Assembly: GCA_022376925.1 (NCBI GenBank)
Contig: JAIOJX010000030.1
Coordinates: forward strand, 168,031,084-168,095,083
Direction of reading: 5' to 3'
DNA length: 64,000 nucleotides
Source of the DNA: Tragulus kanchil
Lineage: Eukaryota; Chordata; Mammalia; Artiodactyla; Tragulidae
The first letter of the stretch is position 1, and each line of letters starts with the position of its first letter. A program made the position numbers and the translations under genes. Below, one piece after another: positions 10,951-22,692 of this stretch. Under the pieces are notes generated by a model. That model saw only the letters and a list, made by a program, of their open reading frames with translations. It was not told where the DNA came from and did no database searches.

Positions 10951-11726
10951 AAAACTTTTGTACAGCAAAGGAAATCATAACCAAGACAAAAAGACAACAT
11001 TCAGAACTGAAGAAAATACTTGCAAAAGAAGCAACTGACAAGCGATTAAACTCTAAAGTATACAAATAGCTCATGTTACTCAGCAACAGCCCCAAGCAAC
11101 AACCCAATCAAAAAATAGGCAGAAGATCTAATTAGCCCTTTTTCCAAAGACATACAAACAGCCAAGAGGCACAAGAAAAGATGCCCAACACTAATTATTT
11201 GAAAATGCAAGTTAAATACAATGAGGTCTCACCTCACAATGGTCAGAATGGACCGTCATCAAAAAAACTACAAACAATAAATGATGGAGAGGGTGTGTTA
11301 AAAAGGGAACCCTTTGCACACTTGGTGGGACTGTAAATTAATACACTCACTATGAAGAATAGGGATGTTCCTTAAAAAATTGAAAGTAGAAGTATATATG
11401 ACTCAAAATCCCACTCTTAGGCATATACCCTGAAAAAACTATACTGCAAAAAGACACATCTATCCCAAAGCTCAGTGCAGCACTATTTACTCTAGCCAAG
11501 ACATGGAAGCAACCTAAATGTCCATTGACAGATAAATGGATAAAGACGATGTGGTACATACAGACAATAGAATATCCAGTTAAGTTCAATCACTCAGTCA
11601 TGTACAACTCTTTGTGACCCTATGGACTTTAGCACGTCAGGCTTCCCTGTTCTTCAACCATCTCCCAGAGCTAGCTCAAACTCATGCCCATGGAGTATTA
11701 CTAAGTCATAAAAAGGAACAAAAGGG
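10951..11726 (+). mobile_element. Older L1, ORF2 3' end, first copy
   Basis: Translated in pieces it gives decayed L1 ORF2 C-terminus (FCTAKEIITKTKRQ; then nucleotide phrases such as 'cccactcttaggcatataccctgaaaaa' matching the PLLGIYP region). Stops are frequent. It is the host into which the young L1 inserted; the 5' side of that insertion is outside the window. A Bov-type SINE fragment interrupts it at 11576. Confidence 0.85.
11576..11695 (-). mobile_element. Bov-A/Bov-tA type SINE fragment in old L1, copy 1
   Basis: The stretch 'cactcagtcatgtacaactctttgtgacc' resembles the antisense of Bov-tA/Bov-A, here about 120 bases long and lacking the tRNA head. L1 sequence continues on both sides ('gaatat' before, 'tattactaagtcataaaaagg' after). 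Confidence 0.8.
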
Positions 11727-12062
11727 GGCACATACAGTGAAGCGATGGAGAAACAGACATGGACAGTGGACATATGGACATTGAGGGGAATGAACAGTGG
11801 GTGGGAGGTGTAAAGGAAGTAGCATGAAGGCCTGTACTATCATATGTGAAGAAAATAGCTCTAGTCATCGCTCTGTGAAAAAAGGGGATCCTGCAGGGGT
11901 GCTGTGTGCCGGTCTGGAGGGGTGGGATGGAGGGGGATATGCATATGACTAATCTGGGAACATACATATCTGTAAACAACAAAACTCTGTAAAACTTAAA
12001 AGTAAAATAAAAGTTTTTTTAAAAAAAGTAAAATAAAAGTTTAAAAAAAAACAAAAACAAAA
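11727..12062 (+). mobile_element. L1 3' UTR and A-rich tail, second copy
   Basis: This repeats 10616-10950 by duplication 5. It has no ORF2 sequence in front of it and instead follows old L1 sequence, which shows that it is out of context. Confidence 0.85.
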
Positions 12063-13262
12063 AAACTTTTGTACAGCAAAGGAAATCATAACCAAGACAA
12101 AAAGACAACATTCAGAACTGAAGAAAATACTTGCAAAAGAAGCAACTGACAAGCGATTAAACTCTAAAGTATACAAATAGCTCATGTTACTCAGCAACAG
12201 CCCCAAGCAACAACCCAATCAAAAAATAGGCAGAAGATCTAATTAGCCCTTTTTCCAAAGACATACAAACAGCCAAGAGGCACAAGAAAAGATGCCCAAC
12301 ACTAATTATTTGAAAATGCAAGTTAAATACAATGAGGTCTCACCTCACAATGGTCAGAATGGACCGTCATCAAAAAAACTACAAACAATAAATGATGGAG
12401 AGGGTGTGTTAAAAAGGGAACCCTTTGCACACTTGGTGGGACTGTAAATTAATACACTCACTATGAAGAATAGGGATGTTCCTTAAAAAATTGAAAGTAG
12501 AAGTATATATGACTCAAAATCCCACTCTTAGGCATATACCCTGAAAAAACTATACTGCAAAAAGACACATCTATCCCAAAGCTCAGTGCAGCACTATTTA
12601 CTCTAGCCAAGACATGGAAGCAACCTAAATGTCCATTGACAGATAAATGGATAAAGACGATGTGGTACATACAGACAATAGAATATCCAGTTAAGTTCAA
12701 TCACTCAGTCATGTACAACTCTTTGTGACCCTATGGACTTTAGCACGTCAGGCTTCCCTGTTCTTCAACCATCTCCCAGAGCTAGCTCAAACTCATGCCC
12801 ATGGAGTATTACTAAGTCATAAAAAGGAACAAAATTTGACCATTTGTAGAGATGTAAATGGATCTAGAGTCTGTCATACAAAGTAAGAAAGAAAAAAACA
12901 AATATTGTATATTAACATATACATGTGAAATCTAGAAAAACAGTACAGATGAACCTATTTGCAGGGCATAGAGATACAGATGTAGAGAACTCATGTGCAC
13001 ATGGCAGGGGAAAGGGTGGGTAGGACAAATTAAGCGAAAAGCACTGACATATATACACTATCACTTGTGAAATGGGAACCTGCTGTATAACACAGGGAGC
13101 CCAACTCTGTGCTCTGTAGGGATGTAGATGGGTAGGATTTGGGGGTGAGGGTGGTACAAGAGGGAGAGGATATATGTATATATATAGCAGACTCACTTGC
13201 TTCTACAGCAGAAACTAACTGTGAAGCAATTATACTCCAAAAATAAATAAAGAATAAAACAC
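12063..13262 (+). mobile_element. Older L1, ORF2 3' end and 3' UTR, second copy
   Basis: This repeats and extends the old L1 through the rest of the ORF2 end (about 12930), then a 3' UTR with typical cetartiodactyl L1 phrases ('cagggagcccaact', 'gcaattatactcc') and a short A-rich end near 13250. Confidence 0.85.
12687..12806 (-). mobile_element. Bov-A/Bov-tA type SINE fragment in old L1, copy 2
   Basis: Duplicate of the fragment at 11576. Confidence 0.8.
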
Positions 13263-13593
13263 AGAATGGTTAAGGTAATCACAATGCCCACCCTGCCCTA
13301 CCAGTCACAGTGGATGTGGGTTCAGATAGACAAATTCACAAGCCACAAGAGCCCCCCACCACACTTAGCTTTACTGAAAGATACAGGACACGCTGTATCC
13401 TGGTATCCACAGCAACGGCACAGCAGAAATCCCGTGACGCCCTGGCACAATCATTCTGAACTTGGGATGTTCCCACAAGAGACAACACTGAGTGCACGTG
13501 ATCTCAGTTCAGAGAAGCCATCAGTTTTGAGTCCCCTTCAGCTTTATGCCAGCTGGTTGCATAGCCCATCTTCAGGGACTGTAATTTTCCCAC

Positions 13594-14392
13594 TGAAGAA
13601 TAGGGATGTTCCTTAAAAAATTGAAAGTAGAAGTATATATGACTCAAAATCCCACTCTTAGGCATATACCCTGAAAAAACTATACTGCAAAAAGACACAT
13701 CTATCCCAAAGCTCAGTGCAGCACTATTTACTCTAGCCAAGACATGGAAGCAACCTAAATGTCCATTGACAGATAAATGGATAAAGACGATGTGGTACAT
13801 ACAGACAATAGAATATCCAGTTAAGTTCAATCACTCAGTCATGTACAACTCTTTGTGACCCTATGGACTTTAGCACGTCAGGTTTCCCCTGTTCTTCAAC
13901 CATCTCCCAGAGCTAGCTCAAACTCATGCCCATGGAGTATTACTAAGTCATAAAAAGGAACAAAATTTGACCATTTGTAGAGATGTAAATGGATCTAGAG
14001 TCTGTCATACAAAGTAAGAAAGAAAAAAACAAATATTGTATATTAACATATACATGTGAAATCTAGAAAAACAGTACAGATGAACCTATTTGCAGGGCAT
14101 AGAGATACAGATGTAGAGAACTCATGTGCACATGGCAGGGGAAAGGGTGGGTAGGACAAATTAAGCGAAAAGCACTGACATATATACACTATCACTTGTG
14201 AAATGGGAACCTGCTGTATAACACAGGGAGCCCAACTCTGTGCTCTGTAGGGATGTAGATGGGTAGGATTTGGGGGTGAGGGTGGTACAAGAGGGAGAGG
14301 ATATATGTATATATATAGCAGACTCACTTGCTTCTACAGCAGAAACTAACTGTGAAGCAATTATACTCCAAAAATAAATAAAGAATAAAACA
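13594..14392 (+). mobile_element. Older L1, 3' end, third partial copy
   Basis: Duplication 6 repeats 12464-13262 here. Apart from one inserted base in the SINE fragment ('tttcccct' near 13883) it is the same sequence. Confidence 0.88.
13817..13938 (-). mobile_element. Bov-A/Bov-tA type SINE fragment in old L1, copy 3
   Basis: Duplicate of the fragment at 11576, with one inserted base. Confidence 0.8.
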
Positions 14393-15259
14393 CAGAATGG
14401 TTAAGGTAATCACAATGCCCACCCTGCCCTACCAGTCACAGTGGATGTGGGTTCAGATAGACAAATTCACAAGCCACAAGAGCCCCCCACCACACTTAGC
14501 TTTACTGAAAGATACAGGACACGCTGTATCCTGGTATCCACAGCAACGGCACAGCAGAAATCCCGTGACGCCCTGGCACAATCATTCTGAACTTGGGATG
14601 TTCCCACAAGAGACAACACTGAGTGCACGTGATCTCAGTTCAGAGAAGCCATCAGTTTTGAGTCCCCTTCAGCTTTATGCCAGCTGGTTGCATAGCCCCT
14701 CAGGCATGTGACTGTCCTCTGCCTATTTTTCAAGGCAGCTGCATCTCATCAATGTCAATTACTCATTACTCGGTAACCAGTTTTGACAATGTGCATGTAC
14801 AGACTATAATCCTTAACCAGATTCTATGTAATCAGTAGCCTATCATCCCAGCAATTCTTTGAGTAGATGTTCCAAAGAGAAAAGTCCTAGAGTCAAATCC
14901 TCAGATACCCTGAGGCCAGAGCAAAGGCCATAGCAACAGCTGTTAACCCCTTCTTTCTAGTTCACCTGAACTCCATGAAAACCTCCCTGATATGTATTTC
15001 AAGGATTTTCTTATTCTTAGTATAGTAACTTCTATAGTATCTAGTGTACAAAAAAAAAAAAAAAGTACTAAAAAATACAGACAACCACCAAGACCTGTAC
15101 TCTCTCCACAAAACAAGTCAATGAGTTTCTGTTCTTTTTACCAGTTTTCTGAGATACATACAGTATGCCTTTCCCAGATGCTCCTTTCTCCCATTCCCTC
15201 CTCTCCCCTCCACTGTTTGCCCTTTTGAATATATGTTGATAAAACATTTATTCAACTCC
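14393..15259. other. Unrecognised sequence downstream of old L1
   Basis: I find no recognisable repeat or gene. A short poly-A run lies at 15050-15065. Its first 300 bases also occur at 13263-13567 through duplication 6. Open frames of 78-116 codons look like chance. Confidence 0.5.
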
Positions 15260-17547
15260 ATAATGTCCTCTAGCAAATTTCCATGGAAATCACATTAATT
15301 CGTAATCTTAAGTCAAGTTCTCAAAGCATCTATTCATCCTGGAAATCATGTTCTTCATTGGGTCAATTTTCCTTTAGCTCTGCACATGAAGCTAAAAATC
15401 TTTTATTATGCTCTGCAACTATGGCAGAGATTAAAGTCATGCTTAACTTCATCATATACCACTTAATATTATGGTGCCATTTTTCTAACTTTCCAAGCAA
15501 AAACATTCTTTTTTTCATATACCACTTATTTCTCCTGGAGGCTACTGCTCAGTCAACTCTTGGTCCCATCTGGTCTGGGGCTTGATCATATTCCAATCCC
15601 AAGGAAATAAGTTTTCACTAACACAGGTTTCCAGTTTTCACCGTGCAGCCCCACCCGCCTGCCTTTCCAAAGCTGCAGGGCATTCGATGGGGTGTGTCCA
15701 ACATACCACAGAGATATTCACCCTCCTGGACACCATTCTGATTCCATGGATGCTTTCCATAGTTTTTATCCACATTCATAATTACATAGTCAAAGGCAAA
15801 GAAGAGTCTGAGATACTGCGTAAACAGCAAGATGTGGCTCTTCTTATGCCCTTAACGTGATGACATTCTGGCTCACAGCAATACAGAATGCCAGTCCCCA
15901 GGCATGATGAGACAATGTGCCCATCCCAGCAAAGACAGAATTTCTCTCAAGGCCAAAAAAGTACCCACATAACAAATGTAACCAGAACAAAACAGCAATC
16001 ACTCTAAGCCAGCTTACTGTTATTCAGGGAGTACTGAGTAATGTTATTGTTCTAAATCAACCAAGTAGAATTCTAAAGTATATTTTGCATTCTGACTTCA
16101 GTTCAAGTTTCCTTCTCAAGGCAAAGGAAATCCAGAGATATCTACCAGAAACTGCCATGGTCTGGTACCACACACATATATTCTATCAAATGCAATCTTG
16201 GAAAAATATGACATCCTTTTCTAGCATCATTATCCACTTGTGGTCTCCATTTCCATCTGCCACAATTTTCCCCTGGTCCACTCATTATCTATCTCAAATC
16301 AGATTATAAACCTGCATCTCTGATTCAGCCATACTGCCTAACATGAGACAGAAAGCAGGACTGAACTCCCCTGTTATTTTCCACAAGGAAGGAGGGAGTA
16401 GGATAATGTCCTCTAGCAAATTTCCATGGAAATCACATTAATTCGTAATCTTAAGTCAAGTTCTCAAAGCATCTATTCATCCTGGAAATCATGTTCTTCA
16501 TTGGGTCAATTTTCCTTTAGCTCTGCACATGAAGCTAAAAATCTTTTATTATGCTCTGCAACTATGGCAGAGATTAAAGTCATGCTTAACTTCATCATAT
16601 ACCACTTAATATTATGGTGCCATTTTTCTAACTTTCCAAGCAAAAACATTCTTTTTTTCATATACCACTTATTTCTCCTGGAGGCTACTGCTCAGTCAAC
16701 TCTTGGTCCCATCTGGTCTGGGGCTTGATCATATTCCAATCCCAAGGAAATAAGTTTTCACTAACACAGGTTTCCAGTTTTCACCGTGCAGCCCCACCCG
16801 CCTGCCTTTCCAAAGCTGCAGGGCATTCGATGGGTGTGTCCAACATACCACAGAGATATTCACCCTCCTGGACACCATTCTGATTCCATGGATGCTTTCC
16901 ATAGTTTTTATCCACATTCATAATTACATAGTCAAAGGCAAAGAAGAGTCTGAGATACTGCGTAAACAGCAAGATGTGGCTCTTCTTATGCCCTTAACGT
17001 GATGACATTCTGGCTCACAGCAATACAGAATGCCAGTCCCCAGGCATGATGAGACAATGTGCCCATCCCAGCAAAGACAGAATTTCTCTCAAGGCCAAAA
17101 AAGTACCCACATAACAAATGTAACCAGAACAAAACAGCAATCACTCTAAGCCAGCTTACTGTTATTCAGGGAGTACTGAGTAATGTTATTGTTCTAAATC
17201 AACCAAGTAGAATTCTAAAGTATATTTTGCATTCTGACTTCAGTTCAAGTTTCCTTCTCAAGGCAAAGGAAATCCAGAGATATCTACCAGAAACTGCCAT
17301 GGTCTGGTACCACACACATATATTCTATCAAATGCAATCTTGGAAAAATATGACATCCTTTTCTAGCATCATTATCCACTTGTGGTCTCCATTTCCATCT
17401 GCCACAATTTTCCCCTGGTCCACTCATTATCTATCTCAAATCAGATTATAAACCTGCATCTCTGATTCAGCCATACTGCCTAACATGAGACAGAAAGCAG
17501 GACTGAACTCCCCTGTTATCCATTCCAAGGAAGGAGGGGGAGTAGGA
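15260..17547. repeat. Direct duplication 7
   Basis: Bases 15260-16402 recur at 16403-17547, offset 1143. The last ~30 bases of the first copy are a garbled version of 17515-17547. Confidence 0.92.
15260..17547. other. Unrecognised AT-rich sequence, two copies
   Basis: Open frames of 100, 92 and 130 codons on the plus strand (15283, 15582, 15917, and their repeats from 16426) have no motif I recognise. The middle one is broken in the second copy by a single missing G (ggggtgtgtcc against gggtgtgtcc, near 15690 and 16832), which argues against a maintained protein. It may be an old, unidentified interspersed repeat. Confidence 0.5.
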
Positions 17548-17567
17548 TTAGAAAAGCAAAGGATGAC

Positions 17568-17697
17568 GGGACTTCCTCGGTGATCCAGCGGTTAAGATGC
17601 TGCACTTCCAATGCAGGGGACGTAGGTTTGATCCCAGGTCAGGGAACTAAGAGTGCACATGTCTCATGGTGCGTCCAGGAAAAAAAAGAAAGGAAGA
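17568..17697 (+). mobile_element. CHR-type SINE
   Basis: It has a head 'gggacttcctcggtgatcca', a degenerate B box ('ggtttgatccc') and a short A-rich tail. A likely target duplication 'aaaggatga' lies at 17558-17566 and 17698-17706. Confidence 0.85.
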
Positions 17698-17706
17698 AAA
17701 GGATGA

Positions 17707-18068
17707 TAGAACTGTACTAAAAAGGAGCTGGGCAGTATTTAGAGTCATCATAGTTTAGACATATGAGATGTCACTGGCCAGCCCTGCTGCCTTTAGATGG
17801 AAAAAAAAAAAAAACACACAAATCCCAAGAAAATGAAGCTCAGTGTCCAAAGCAGCACTGTCATTCATCTCCTTGGTTCTGGCCCAAGTTATTCCCAAGA
17901 TTTGAACTGATTATCCCCTGCCTTTTAGCAAGGTGAATTAACCATCTTTGGCTGGCTATTGGTACTATTAAAATTCTCCCATACTCCCTCACTGCTTCTT
18001 CTGAGATCATCACAACATCACCAATATGAAAATCAACTTATTTTTCATGGCAATCAAATCTAAATCTC
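17707..18068. other. Unrecognised sequence
   Basis: Only a poly-A run (about 17802-17815) stands out. No gene or named repeat is seen. Confidence 0.5.
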
Positions 18069-18197
18069 AGGACTGCCTTGGTGTTCCAATGGTTAAGACT
18101 CCATGCTTCCACCACAGGGGACGGGGGTTCCATCCCTGGTCAGGAAACCATGATCCCACATGCCATGCACTCACCGAAAAAATTTTTCACTGAAAAA
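18069..18197 (+). mobile_element. CHR-type SINE
   Basis: It has a head 'ggactgccttggtgttccaa' and B-box region 'gggttccatccctggtcagg'. A target duplication 'aatctaaatct' is visible just before and after (about 18056-18067 and 18203-18213). Confidence 0.85.
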
Positions 18198-18213
18198 ACT
18201 ACAATCTAAATCT

Positions 18214-18489
18214 GAATATTCATTAGAAGGACTGATGCTAAAACTGAAGCTTCAATACTCTGGACACCTGATGCCAAGAGCTGACACACTGGAAAAACCC
18301 TGATGCTGGGAAACACTGAAGGCAGGAGGAGAAGGGGATGACAGAGGATGAGACGGTGGGATAGCATCACAGACTCAATGGACATGAGTTTGAGCAAACT
18401 CTTGGTAACGGTGAAGGACAGGGAAGTCTGGTGTGCTGCAGTCTATAGGGTCGCAAAGAGTCGGACAAGACTTAGCAACTGAACAACAG
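18214..18489 (+). mobile_element. Bov-A type SINE (ART2A-like)
   Basis: It begins 'gaatattcattagaaggact' and ends in 'agagtcggacaagacttagc', the diagnostic ends of this ruminant family. It lies directly after the CHR element. Confidence 0.85.
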
Positions 18490-18814
18490 TAAATCTCTTC
18501 TCAGCAGGTTGTGGCTGTATACCAGAACCTTCAGACACCCTTGTAGGAAGACAATGAAAGGATTCTGCATTTCTTCCCTAAGAAAATGAGTTGTGCCTGG
18601 TTTCCTTCCAAAATTCATACAGAAAAGCAAACATTAGTCAAATCTGTCCAATTTTAGCCTGCTGGACAGTTTTCACTAAGTCTAATTTGGTGAAAAGCCA
18701 TGATAGTCAATCCTTAGTTTCCTGGAGTCACCTTTACTATTAAGCCAAATAGGCCTGTTATGAGAATGGATGGATGATCCCTCTTCCTTCTTCCACTTAC
18801 TAAAACTGGAATTT

Positions 18815-18930
18815 GGGGGTGCTTTCCTGGCAGTGCAGTGCTCAGGACTCCACACTTCTAATGCGAGATGTGGATTTAATCTCTGGTCGGTGAATCAGGG
18901 TCCCACATGCTCCATGGACAAAAGATTTTT
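18815..18930 (+). mobile_element. Old CHR-type SINE
   Basis: A degenerate head ('gctttcctggcagtgcagtg'), degenerate B box ('ggatttaatctctgg') and A-rich end support a diverged CHR copy. Confidence 0.7.
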
Positions 18931-19612
18931 TAAAAACTGACGTTTCCTAATGGCATCCCATAAGGCAGTACTATTTAGTATTCAGTTTAAAGTGTGTAGG
19001 ATGGGGAGAGGAGAAACTATAGTACATGGGAAGTAAACTATATATGTCTGATCTCCCCTGGGGTAGGTTTCCTCCTGAAACATACTAGAATGTTGAGTGT
19101 TAATACATGAAGGACCTGATACAGTTCCGTGGTTAAAGATAGGACACTCTGAGATCACAGGACTTTATTTCTCATGCAACAAAAGCATAAGCCACATGTT
19201 TACATAGTTTCTCTCAACACGAGGTGGATGCTGCTCTGAGGGTTTCAAAGTCCCAGAGTGGGCAAAGCTTTAGCACAACTAAGAAGAGAAGTAATACAAG
19301 TGTGCCTGGAGCCTGGTTATCAAGGGAAGAAGTAGAATGAAAAGATCAGCAAGGTAAACAAGAGACAGATTTGCAGGTCCTGTGGACTACTTAGAAATCC
19401 TGTATTTGATTCTGGAAGATAGGGAGGCATATCATTCTTCAAGGTAGTAAATGCCGATATCTGATTCATGCTTAAGAGAGATCACTTTGGCTGCCATGGG
19501 GAGAAAAGACAGGAGATCAAGAGTCAAAAGTTTAGTCCAAATGAGAGATGAAGATGGTTTGATTAGGAGGTGATAGGAGGGTGGAAAGGTATAGTTTGGT
19601 TTAAGACAATAA

Positions 19613-19893
19613 GGAGGGACTTCCCTAGTAGTCCAGTGGCGAAGAGTCCATGCTTCTAATTCAGGGGGCCCAGGTTCCATCCCTGGTCAGGGAACTAGAT
19701 TCCACATGTGACAACTAAGAGTTAGCATGCCACAGCTAAAGATTCTGTATGCCAAAAAATGAAAAATCAAAAAAAAAAAAAAAAGATCCCACATGCTGCA
19801 ACTAAAAAACTCACACGGTGCAATGAAGACTGAAGCTCTCGCATGGCAGAACTAAGATCCAGCACAGCCAAACAGATAAATATTTTTTTTTAA
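19613..19893 (+). mobile_element. CHR-type SINE, long form, copy 1
   Basis: It has a head 'agggacttccctagtagtcc', a B-box region 'ggttccatccctggtcaggg', then the repeated 'caactaaga' body typical of longer CHR elements. An internal A run at 19771-19785 may mark a composite of two partial copies. Confidence 0.85.
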
Positions 19894-20295
19894 TGGAGCT
19901 CAAACCAACACCACTTGCATGTGGATTGGATTGGGAGAGGTTGTGCACTGGGAGTATAAGAAGAATTGAGGGTGATGTCTAGGTCTTTGCCTTAAAAAAA
20001 AAAAAAAAAAAACAGAGATAAGTAGATAGGACACCAGGTTTAAGGAACCCAAAGGTCACCATTAGAGCTCCTTTCGAATAGAAGTGACTTGAAATCCACA
20101 TAATTTTTTTAATATTCATTTCAGCTTTTATTTACAAAAGCACATAAATATTGGAGTGTTAGAGTTTGAGGTATAATAGGCGTGAGACTAGACAAGATGA
20201 CCCAGCGGATGAAGATAGAAAAAAATCAGACCAATACCACAGATGAGGGCAAAGATTTACCTACAAGAGTTGCCACTGTGGCATTTATCAAAAGG
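19894..20295. other. Unrecognised sequence with a poly-A run, copy 1
   Basis: The A run at 19994-20013 is markedly longer in the second copy (about 21100-21126). No gene is seen. Confidence 0.5.
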
Positions 20296-20718
20296 AGCCA
20301 CATGTTTACATAGTTTCTCTCAACACGAGGTGGATGCTGCTCTGAGGGTTTCAAAGTCCCAGAGTGGGCAAAGCTTTAGCACAACTAAGAAGAGAAGTAA
20401 TACAAGTGTGCCTGGAGCCTGGTTATCAAGGGAAGAAGTAGAATGAAAAGATCAGCAAGGTAAACAAGAGACAGATTTGCAGGTCCTGTGGACTACTTAG
20501 AAATCCTGTATTTGATTCTGGAAGATAGGGAGGCATATCATTCTTCAAGGTAGTAAATGCCGATATCTGATTCATGCTTAAGAGAGATCACTTTGGCTGC
20601 CATGGGGAGAAAAGACAGGAGATCAAGAGTCAAAAGTTTAGTCCAAATGAGAGATGAAGATGGTTTGATTAGGAGGTGATAGGAGGGTGGAAAGGTATAG
20701 TTTGGTTTAAGACAATAA

Positions 20719-20999
20719 GGAGGGACTTCCCTAGTAGTCCAGTGGCGAAGAGTCCATGCTTCTAATTCAGGGGGCCCAGGTTCCATCCCTGGTCAGGGAA
20801 CTAGATTCCACATGTGACAACTAAGAGTTAGCATGCCACAGCTAAAGATTCTGTATGCCAAAAAATGAAAAATCAAAAAAAAAAAAAAAAGATCCCACAT
20901 GCTGCAACTAAAAAACTCACACGGTGCAATGAAGACTGAAGCTCTCGCATGGCAGAACTAAGATCCAGCACAGCCAAACAGATAAATATTTTTTTTTAA
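20719..20999 (+). mobile_element. CHR-type SINE, long form, copy 2
   Basis: Duplicate of the element at 19613 through duplication 8. Confidence 0.85.
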
Positions 21000-21584
21000 T
21001 GGAGCTCAAACCAACACCACTTGCATGTGGATTGGATTGGGAGAGGTTGTGCACTGGGAGTATAAGAAGAATTGAGGGTGATGTCTAGGTCTTTGCCTTA
21101 AAAAAAAAAAAAAAAAAAAAAAAAAACAGAGATAAGTAGATAGGACACCAGGTTTAAGGAACCCAAAGGTCACCATTAGAGCTCCTTTCGAATAGAAGTG
21201 ACTTGAAATCCACATAATTTTTTTAATATTCATTTCAGCTTTTATTTACAAAAGCACATAAATATTGGAGTGTTAGAGTTTGAGGTATAATAGGCGTGAG
21301 ACTAGACAAGATGACCCAGCGGATGAAGATAGAAAAAAATCAGACCAATACCACAGATGAGGGCAAAGATTTACCTACAAGAGTTGCCACTGTGGCATTT
21401 ATCAAAAGGGAACAAAACATTAACTACAAACCCACTGAGCGGAGACTGACTAAATAATTCCATGCCATCAATAGGAATTGTGTTCTAGAATGTATTTGCT
21501 CACATGGAAAAAGGTTCATGATATTAAGAGATCAGAGTTATGAGGCTGTAAGTCATGTAATCCTTTTATTCAAGAAATGCTCTG
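21000..21584. other. Unrecognised sequence with a poly-A run, copy 2 and flank
   Basis: This repeats 19894-20295 and then continues as single-copy sequence to the young SINE. No gene or named repeat is seen. Confidence 0.5.
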
Positions 21585-21916
21585 GGGCTTCCCCTGGTGG
21601 TCCAGTGGATAAGGACACCGCCTTGCAGTGCAAGGGGCGCCGGTTCGATCCCTGGCCTGGGAAGATCCCACGTGCCTCGGAGCGGCTGGACCGATGTGTC
21701 CAATCACCAAGCCGGAGCTCTGGAGCGCGTGCGCCCAGAGCTGGCGCTCTGCGATAATAGACGCCACCGCGATGGGAGGCCCGCAGGAGCCAAAGAACAA
21801 AGACGGATGAAAATGGAGAAATGAAAGACCAATGGAAGTGGCCCGCCCGCTCCCCTCCCTCCCCAACCCAACCCCCGCCCAAAATAAATAAATAAATCTT
21901 TAAAAAAAAAAAAAGA
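21585..21916 (+). mobile_element. Young CHR-like SINE, subtype B, with target duplication, copy 1
   Basis: A canonical A box (tggtccagtgg) and B box (ggttcgatccc) lie in the tRNA-like head, followed by the distinctive body and an (AAAT)n/A tail. A perfect 13-base target duplication 'aagaaatgctctg' lies at 21572-21584 and 21917-21929. It shares 'gataaggacac' and 'caggagccaaagaac' with the copy at 62096, unlike the other copies. Confidence 0.93.
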
Positions 21917-22302
21917 AAGAAATGCTCTGTACTTGTGCATAACAACCAAAATACATAAAAATATTTTTTGTGGTACTATAGTTTTTTTCTGTTTTCTAAA
22001 TTCTCCTCAATGAACATGTATCATTTGTATAATAAGAGAACTACTACGAAAAATTAATTTGATTCCTCACAACTATCTCTGGGACTAAATCCCGCTTCCA
22101 GAAACTCCAATGCAGGCTTTAATCTAGCCTGAGTGGATCAGGACAGTCAAATGTATCTTATTTCTTCGCATCATTACTGTAGGCAGTGTTTCTGATCCTA
22201 GGTGGTATGCCAGCATCAGCTGAGCAATTCCCTTGTCTATGCCAAGGCCACACTCCAAGAGATTCTGACCTAAGTCGTTTGGAAAGTGACCCAAGTATAA
22301 CT

Positions 22303-22386
22303 TGTGGGTTATTAAAAGTTTATTCACACTTTTCCAAAACATCATATGGAAAACCCCTGCGCAAATTTTTTTGGCCAACCCAATAT
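22303..22386. mobile_element. Short palindromic mariner-type MITE, copy 1
   Basis: About 84 bases form an imperfect palindrome. The left arm is 'tgggttattaaaagtttatt' and the right arm ends 'tttttttggccaaccca', flanked by TA-rich sequence. The right arm matches the terminal repeat of ruminant mariner elements as I recall it. The left arm is more diverged. Confidence 0.7.
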
Positions 22387-22692
22387 TTGGGGTCCCAGGT
22401 GATCCTGATGGGAAGGTCGGGCTGGGAACTAGTGGTAAACCCTGGCCTGTCCTCCCAAGCAGGGGCCGGGAACACTTAGAAAAGTACAAAAAAAAAAAAC
22501 AGTAAAGGGAGGTTAGAAAAAAGGAAAAGGAAAAAGCTTTTATTTCACACCTTGCAAGTAACGCGTTCCATGCCATCAATAGGAATTGTGTTCTAGAATG
22601 TATTTGCTCACATGGAAAAAGGTTCATGATATTAAGAGATCAGAGTTATGAGGCTGTAAGTCATGTAATCCTTTTATTCAAGAAATGCTCTG

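Larger units (their letters stand above)
10616..12834. repeat. Direct duplication 5 (young L1 3' end plus old L1)
   Basis: Bases 10616-11723 recur at 11727-12834, offset 1111. Three extra G bases sit at the join (11724-11726). Confidence 0.93.
12464..14698. repeat. Direct duplication 6 (old L1 3' end)
   Basis: Bases 12464-13567 recur at 13594-14698, offset 1130-1131. A 26-base spacer at 13568-13593 is not templated by either flank. Part of the unit (12464-12834) is also in duplication 5, so that stretch occurs three times. Confidence 0.93.
19190..21410. repeat. Direct duplication 8
   Basis: Bases 19190-20295 recur at 20296-21410, offset 1106. The join is clean. The largest difference is the length of the A run near 19994 against 21100. 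Confidence 0.93.

Noticed and set aside
13561..13600. A 7-base inverted repeat (tcttcag ... ctgaaga) at the join near 13594, as a possible recombination signal
   Set aside because: It is short, not seen at other joins, and easily due to chance in a garbled spacer.
21585..21700. tRNA genes (A and B boxes in the SINE heads)
   Set aside because: The boxes belong to dispersed SINEs with long non-tRNA bodies, A-rich tails and target duplications. No cloverleaf with an acceptor stem is evident.
21553..21945. Proline/arginine-rich proteins of 75-130 codons on both strands at many places (also 9292, 37702, 42279, 59010, 62051)
   Set aside because: All are SINE read-through frames. They recur at every young SINE copy because the GC-rich body lacks stops.
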